This document shows, in pieces, positions 58,301 through 64,000 of a stretch of 64,000 nucleotides of DNA. The translations under genes were made by a program, and so were the position numbers. This DNA comes from Cherax quadricarinatus (lineage: Eukaryota; Arthropoda; Malacostraca; Decapoda; Parastacidae), in the NCBI RefSeq assembly GCF_038502225.1, contig NC_091341.1:1768584-1832583 (forward strand), read 5' to 3'. Under the pieces are notes generated by a model. That model saw only the letters and a program-made list of their open reading frames with translations. It made no database searches and was not told the DNA's origin. Each line of letters begins with the position of its first letter. The first letter of the stretch is position 1.

Positions 58301-59311
58301 CCACATCCTCCCCACTAACCTCCAACTCCATGGACTTCCCAATGACACAATAGATTCCACAACTGGCATAGGCTCCTCAGGGTTAGCCCCAAACCCTTCA
58401 AAATCCCTCTCTTGTACATATTGTGGCCACAGTTTCCTCCAAACAGAGTTCAAGGTCCTGTTAGTCACTCCCTCCCAAGCCTTACCTATAAGGTTTATGC
58501 AACTGAGGATACTAAAGTGATCTTTCCAAAAGTCTCTTAGGGTCAATTCAGTGTCTGAAGTCACTTCAAAGCACTTTTGAAACACTGTTTTGATGTACAG
58601 TTTTTTGAAATTTGAAATGACCTGCTGATCCATGGGCTGGAGGAGAGGAGTGGTATTAGGAGGCAAGAACTTGACTTTGATAAAACTCAAGCCCCCCAAA
58701 ATTCGCTCTGGCAACTCTGAAGGATGAGCAGGAGTATTGTCTAATACTAGGAGGCACTTGGGGTCCAATTTATTTTCCAGGAGGTAATTTTTCACAGTGG
58801 AGCCAAACACATGATAAAACCAATCATAGAAAATGTCCCTAGTGTTTGCCCCCCACATCACACAAAAATTAGCCTTGACGACATTGTTTTTCTTAAAAAC
58901 ACTGGGAGTTTCAGAGTGATACACAAGTAGAGGCTTCACTTTACAATTCCCACTAGCATTACTACACAACATGAGAGTTACCCTGTCTTTCATAGGCTTG
59001 TGTCCTGGCAGTGCTTTTTCCTCCTGTGTAATGTAGGTGCTGTTTGGCATTTTCTTTCAAAACAAGCCTGTTTCGTCACAATTAAACACTTGTTGGGGTT
59101 TTAATTTTTCCGTGTCTATGTACTCCTTGAATTCCTGCACATATTTTTCAGCCGCTTTTTGATCCGAACTGGCAGCCTCACCATGTCTTACCACACTGTG
59201 TATCCCACTTCGATTCTTAAATCTCTCAAACCTACCTTTGCTGGCTTAAAATTCAATAACATTACCACTAGTTGCAGGCATTTTTTTAATTAAATCATCA
59301 TGCAAATGCCT

Positions 59312-60385
59312 TGTGTGAGGGAAAAGTTCAATAGATAGGAGTAGAGAGGGAGTATATAGTAACAATAGTTTCATTGCCGGCTACTTGTTAAGGTAGGGTA
59401 AGTCAAGCTCCCACTATTCCCGCCTTTTTTCCCCTCCCCGAAAGTGATAGTTTCATTGCCAGCTACTTGTTAAGGTAGGGTAAGTCAAGCTCCCGCTTTT
59501 CCCGCCTTTTTTTCCCCCACCCCGAAAGTGATAGTTTGACTGCTGGCTGCTTGTTGAGGTAGGGTCAGTCTAGCTCCCGCTATCCCTTCCCCTCCTCCTT
59601 CCCCCCCCCCCCCCCCCGAAAGGTGACATGTGGGGCTCTGGTCCAAACAGTAATCACTAGACTCACAGCTCCCAGCACTACTGTAAGTACATGCCTGCCT
59701 TGTATTCTAGTGGATTTATTGGTTGAAAGCTTCACTTTTGACCAATAATAAACTTAGTCCTTTCAGTCTTGCTCTAGGTTGACTGTTGTAATAATCACCA
59801 CATCTTTTAGGTATTGTACTTATCATGGAGAGTGATTTCTTAAGCAGTGGGTAACCTGTCTATCTTTCCAGCTTGAATGACAGAGAGGGTCACCTGCCAA
59901 TCAACGAGCAGAGCTGATGGAGATGGACTAACATCCTGAGACCTCCCCTTTTTGGATTTAATTACCTGTGCACCTGTATGAAATTGCAGGACGTAACCCC
60001 TCATCATTGCAGTGGTAAAGAACCTGCTTTCCTGTCATCGGGATATAATACTCACAGCTATACTGTGAAGAACGAACTGGTGGGTTGTAACCAACACCTG
60101 CAACCCATCCCCCCCATCATCAGCAACAGCTACAATTTCAACAACAGTGTCACCAACACCAGACACCCCTATATATATTAGTATTGAATTCAGTTATCAT
60201 TTATATTTTTCTTTTTCATTTTCTTTAATGTAGGATTAATATTTCATATTTAAGTGTTTTATATTTTCTATATAATAAAGTGTTTGTCTGTTATTATTTC
60301 TTTTTCTATTCACTAATTTTCCTGAGGAGGAGCCAGCCTTGGTAATACTGTCTGAAGTTGTTACAGGGCTGAGTAAGCCTTCACA
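59312..60385 (+). repeat. 5' LTR of a gypsy-type element
   Basis: Inferred LTR: starts TGTGTGAGGG, ends CCTTCACA, and is followed two bases later by TGGCAACCTTGCC, which is where a tRNA primer site is expected. A polyadenylation signal AATAAA lies at about 60273. The U3 part has three tandem copies of a block of about 75 bp (about 59366-59600). The second LTR lies outside the window, so the exact ends cannot be checked. Confidence 0.6.
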
Positions 60386-60955
60386 AGTGGCAACCTTGCC
60401 AGGATCAACTTGACTGAATCAAGATTCAACTCCATCTCGAATCTACCATTGGAACTTCAACGCTGCATACCACAGACGGTTACCACCAGCCATGAGTAAT
60501 CATTCTCTATGGTAGGACTACAGTACAGGTATTTAAAAGATTTGGTGATTGTTATAGTCTCAATTTATTGTAAGTCAAGTCAAGGCAGGAATACTAGTTA
60601 ATTCTGCCATCTATTTTTGTGTGAGCTTGAAACACTTTGGAGGATTAGACTCTAGGGACCCGAGATTTTCCAGTGACAATTTGTTTCATTGAGCTCTTTA
60701 TTATATCAAGGGAACTGTCATAGGGCACTCTTGATTTGTTGGTGAGAAGATTGGATGGTCAAGTGACCCCATTCTACTTACTGTTTGCTCGGAGCCGGCA
60801 TAGAACCCTTCGTTTTAATTAATACATATTGTTTAATTGAAGTAGGGATCGAGCCCTCTGGTTTATTTACAGTTTGAGCGGAGCAGGAATTGAACCCTCC
60901 GTTTTCTTTAATACCCGTTTCATTTCCCCTGATAGTTTAAGTTATTCTTGCAAGC

Positions 60956-62268
60956 ATGGAGGAATACCAGTTTTGGATGAACGCTGGAAGTAAGGTAGGA
61001 ATAACAGGGAAAAATTTAGAATCTTTCATTAGTGCTAAGTTCCAGGAAAGACTTGAAAGAGAGAGAGAGAGAGAATCGAAAGAGAAGAGAATAAGGAGAG
61101 AGAAAGAATAGAGAGAGAGAATCAAGAAAGACAGTTAGAAAGAGAAAGAGAGGATAAAAAGGAGAAAGAGAACCTTGAAAGACAGGAGAAAAAGGAGAGA
61201 GAGAGAATTGAGAGAGAAATCCAAGAAAGACAGAAAGAGAAAGAGAAGATAAAAAGGAGCGTGATAGACTTGATCGTGAAGAATGAACTAGAGTACGTGA
61301 GGAACAAGTTAAATTAAGGGAACTTGAGGAAAGAGCAAAGGACAGAGAATATGAGTTAAGGGAGAGAGAAAAGGATCGCAAGCTCGAACAAGCTCGCCTT
61401 GAATTAGAGAATAAAAAGTTAACTTTTTCACAACAGCAATTAGATGAAGGAGTAATGGAACAACGTGCAGCTAGTGCACATATTCCAACACCTAATTTAC
61501 CTCCCTTCACAGAGGGGGAAGACATAACTTCATACATTATCAGGTTTGAAAATACCGCTACCCTCTGTGAATGGCCTGCTGACACCTGGGCTACCAGGTT
61601 AGGAATGTTATTTTCTGGTACAGCTTTGAATATCTATGCAACTTTGTCGCAGGATATCATATGTAATTATAACCTACTGAAGAAGGCAATCCTTAAAGCA
61701 TATAAAAAACCCACTAATTCTTACAGGAAAGATTTTAGGTATGCCACCTTACAGCCTGACCAGAACTTTCAGTAGTTACAGGTAACACTCTTTCGTTTGT
61801 TCGACTTTTGGATAGAGAGTTCAGGAATTGGTCACAGTTATGAATCTCTTAGAGACTTCATGGTTGCTGACCAGTTCCTGACAGCTCTTCCCCATCAGAT
61901 ACGAACATTCATCAGAGAATGTAACCTGATTAAATCTGAGGAAGTTGCTGAGGCTGCTGACCTGTATGCTGAGGCTCACAATTCCTATAAAGACCTAAAG
62001 GGATCGAACCCTAAGGGCAAGGGTTCATCAGACCTTAAGAAATCAAAGCCTCTAGTGGAAAGTAAAATGACTTCTTTTATTCCTGTTTGTCATTTGTGTG
62101 GTGTTAAGGGACATAAACGTCCAGATTGTCCTTCTAAGAAGGTCCAAAAAGTTGGAAGATGTTTTAAAGACTGTAATGACCAAGCACCCTTCTGTTCAGG
62201 AACAGTTAATGGACTTAATGTATCTACAATTTTACGAGACACTGGATGCACATGTATTAGTCATTTCT
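60956..62268 (+). pseudogene. Gag polyprotein of the gypsy-type element
   Basis: The ATG at 60956 (MEEYQFWMNAGSK) leads to a very long Glu/Arg/Lys/Gln helical region, probably coiled coil, broken by a TAG at about 61109 and a frameshift near 61250. The capsid-like, SCAN-resembling part runs from about 61455 (IPTPNLPPFTEGEDI, CEWPADTWATRL, FLTALPHQIRTFI) with a TAG at about 61773. A nucleocapsid knuckle CHLCGVKGHKRPDC (CX2CX4HX4C) is at about 62089-62130. The frame runs on into the protease. At least three stops and one shift make it dead. Confidence 0.82.
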
Positions 62269-62757
62269 GATAAGCTGTTCCCTAACCTTAAAGAAACTCA
62301 TTCCTCTACTATACTTTCAGACTACTTGGGCCGTATAGACACTTTTCCTACCATCCGTTGTTACATTAGGTCTAAATGGTTCACAGGTTGGGCTGAAGCC
62401 GTACTAGCTCCCATCACTTCTTGCTCCGTACTAATAGGTAATGTAAAAGGTGCCATTCTTCCTTCTGAGGTTGACCTTTCATCACCAAAGATGGACATAG
62501 GTGTTTCAGATCCTCTTTCTGTAGAGTCAGAGAAGCCCCTCGAAAGTTCAGATGAGACAATGTCTCGTGAGATTCATGTGGGATTAAAAACCAGTGATGC
62601 TACTCTCGAAAGCGAGGTAGTAGGATCACCGGTTCACTTATTAGATGAAAGTGAAGGTATTGCCTCCGATACCATAAATGTCTTGACTAGGGGTCAGACC
62701 AAACCCAGGCTTCTCCTACTATCCATCCTTTGGTTTTCCCTGACTTTAAGCCTTTAG
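62180..62757 (+). pseudogene. Aspartic protease and linker of the gypsy-type element
   Basis: The active-site motif is in STILRDTGCTCI (DTG) at about 62227-62258. A frameshift directly after it puts the remainder in the next frame (DKLFPNLKETHSS, IRCYIRSKWFTGWAEAV, SCSVLIGNVKGA). The linker is acidic and Ser-rich and ends VLTRGQTKPR before another shift near 62720. Confidence 0.75.
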
Positions 62758-63678
62758 ATATATCAAAGGACTCCTTTGTCAATTTACAACGTAATTGCCC
62801 CTCTCTTCAGAATTGCCATAATGCCGCTAAACAAAATAAAGTTATCCAAAGGAAACACTTTTCATATAAATTTGAATATATAAAAGGTATCTTGTACAAC
62901 GAAAGCCTGTAATTGTTTTACATGATGGTAGGATTGCTGGTGTCCTTTTTTCTGTCTCATGAACATGCAAGATTTCAGGTACGTCTTGCTACTTCTACTT
63001 ACACTTAGGTCACACTACACATACATGTACAAGCATATATATACACACCCCTCTGGGTTTTCTTCTATTTTCTTTCTAGTTCTTATTCTTGTTTATTTCC
63101 TCTTATCTCCATGGGGAAGTGGAACAGAATTCTTCCTCCGTAAGCCATGCGTGTTGTAAGAGGCGACTAAAATGCCGGGAGCAAGGGGCTTGTAACCTCT
63201 TCTCCTGTATATTACTAAATGTAAAAGGAGAAACTTTCGTTTTTCCTTTTGGGCCACCCTGCCTCGGTGGGATACAGCCTGTGTGTTGAAAGAAGAAAGA
63301 TCTTGTACAAGTCAGTATTCAAATTAAATTCAGATGAGACAGACTATTCCATCTTAGTTGTTCCAAGCCAATGCAGAGAGACTGTTCTTAAAATGGCTCA
63401 TGACCTGCCAGTGGCCGGACATTTCTCGCATCGTAAAACCTTAAATAAAATTAGGGAAACCTATTTTTGGTCAAAAATGTCCTCAGATGTCACTACCTAT
63501 TGTAGATCATGTAAAGTTTGCCAACTGTCATCCTCCCGAGGTACCAGGCGAGTACCTATGGTCAAAATGCCTATCTTTACGGTACCGTTTGAAAGAGTAG
63601 CTATTGACATCGTTGGTCCTTTATCTCCACTTTCATCTGGGGGACATAGATATATATTAACATTAGTTGATTATTGTA
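62720..63678 (+). pseudogene. Integrase N-terminal part of the gypsy-type element
   Basis: Begins VFPDFKPLDISKDSF and NLQRNCPSL, continues to YIKGILY, and after the short element resumes in phase (KSVFKLNSDETDYSILVV). The H2C2 zinc domain follows (HDLPVAGHFSH...TYCRSCKVC). The catalytic core then starts with its first Asp (VAIDIVGPL, about 63599-63625) and stops at LTLVDYC where the RTE begins. The second and third catalytic residues would lie beyond the RTE. Confidence 0.85.
62900..63299 (+). mobile_element. Short non-autonomous RTE-derived element with target duplication
   Basis: 400 bp flanked by ATCTTGTACAA (62889-62899 and 63300-63310). It starts CGAAAGCCTGTAATTG, inside the RTE leader, and carries the leader through the hairpin (63177-63205). 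It then switches to the RTE 3' terminus (GGGCCACCCTGCCTCGGTGG) and a short A-rich tail. Removing it restores the integrase frame. Same design as 521-867. Confidence 0.9.
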
Positions 63679-64000
63679 GGTAGTAGGTTGGAAGACAGCA
63701 ACCACCCAGGGAAGTACTACCGTCCTGCCAGATGACTGTGAAACAGAAACCTGTAACTGTTTTGCATGATGGTAGGATTGCTGGTTTCTTTTTCTGTCTC
63801 ATAAACACGCTAGATAACAGGGATATCTTGCTACTCCTACTTACACTTTGGTCACACTTCACAGACACGCACATGCATATATATATACATACATCTAGGT
63901 TTTTTCTCCTTTTTCTAAATAGCTCTTGTTCTTCTTTATTTCTTCTATTGTCCATGGGGAAGTGGAAAAGAATCTTTCCTCCGTAAGCCATGCGTGTCGT
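63679..64000 (+). mobile_element. RTE LINE, 5' end, running off the window
   Basis: Begins GGTAGTAGGTTGG, exactly as the RTE at 4563 (minus). The leader continues to the conserved CCATGGGGAAGTGG and CTCCGTAAGCCATGCGTGT block at the window edge. It is probably full length, since the 5' end is complete, but the coding region is not in view. Confidence 0.85.

Larger units (their letters stand above)
53542..59300 (-). pseudogene. Tigger transposase E, interrupted
   Basis: 59300-59051 holds degraded middle codons (GWFERFKNRS region, out of frame). 59050-58274 runs MPNSTYITQEEKALPGHKP through LLVLDNTPAHP and LQPMDQQVI. A frameshift near 58340 leads to 58331-58041 (SGEDVEELVEE to AHFRK). The piggyBac insertion follows, then 53766-53600 (MDRFLVRQRSSDSQ to the C-terminus). 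The TTAA target fell within codons for HFRKI-KEREVQ. One extra base at the junction suggests the gene was already decaying. Confidence 0.83.
53328..59306 (-). mobile_element. Tigger DNA transposon E, split by piggyBac and cut by an LTR element
   Basis: The left end CAGTGGACCCTCGACCAATG follows a TA at 53326-53327. Transposase codons run from 53766 leftward and resume at 58041, after the piggyBac element, as far as about 59306. There the homology stops in the N-terminal half (ATTAAATCATCATGCAA) and the LTR element begins. The other terminal repeat is therefore not in the window, and is expected beyond the LTR element if that insertion was simple. Confidence 0.85.
59312..63678 (+). mobile_element. 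Gypsy-type LTR retrotransposon, 5' part, Gmr1-like order
   Basis: The order is 5' LTR, leader, gag (from 60956), protease, linker, integrase. It inserted into the Tigger E transposase. Integrase follows the protease directly, with no reverse transcriptase between them. A short RTE-derived element (62900-63299) and a full RTE (from 63679) interrupt the integrase. The remainder should lie beyond that RTE, outside the window. Confidence 0.78.

Noticed and set aside
60020..60180. Small frame in the LTR (MKLQDVTPHH...)
   Set aside because: Short, within the inferred LTR, and without recognisable features.

Overview
Everything here was read by eye, with no alignment or database search. The window looks like intronic or intergenic DNA from a large, repeat-rich invertebrate genome, most likely an arthropod and plausibly a decapod crustacean. 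The organism is an inference from the mix of elements: RTE, CR1 and I-type LINEs, BEL/Pao and gypsy elements, Tigger/pogo and piggyBac transposons, and long (TA)n, (CA)n and (ATT)n tracts. Only one stretch looks like host coding sequence: a 1.86 kb exon at 13738-15596 (+) with splice signals at both ends. It encodes an acidic, FGDF-repeat, clathrin-adaptor-binding type protein resembling aftiphilin. Almost everything else is transposable element.

Layout. 1-4563: RTE pieces and a full-length RTE LINE (868-4563, minus) with an uninterrupted endonuclease/reverse-transcriptase frame. 4722-6542: Tigger-like non-autonomous element (family G). 6553-8890: Tigger transposon with an intact transposase. 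8905-13512: a broken RTE, a second family G copy and a TTAA element inside it. 13738-15596: host exon. 15711-22812: a TTAA element split by a CR1 LINE that itself carries an RTE and another TTAA element. 23079-27617: further TTAA elements, a BEL/Pao remnant and a 500 bp C-rich tract. 28485-33851: an RTE split by a Jockey-superfamily LINE. 34101-37492: two back-to-back Tigger elements, the second with an intact transposase. 37530-39340: RTE and SINE fragments. 39341-45935: a complete but decayed I-type LINE with its target duplication. 46146-48465: decayed Tigger. 48554-50358: third family G copy. 51708-53275: RTE 3' end split by a TTAA element. 53328-59306: Tigger split by a piggyBac transposon that is split by another Tigger. 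59312-63678: gypsy-type LTR element with 5' LTR, gag, protease and then integrase. The integrase is broken by a short RTE-derived element and by an RTE running off the window end.

How the parts relate. The TTAA elements share about 150 bp of subterminal sequence with the piggyBac transposon at 53791-58040, so a piggyBac transposase of that type is their likely mobiliser. Near their ends they carry paired palindromes of the form CGTA-N4-TACG. The N4 core matches, or nearly matches, within an element and differs between elements. The short elements at 521-867 and 62900-63299 join the RTE 5' leader to the RTE 3' end and are probably moved by RTE proteins. Empty target sites inside repeated elements define several insertions to the base.
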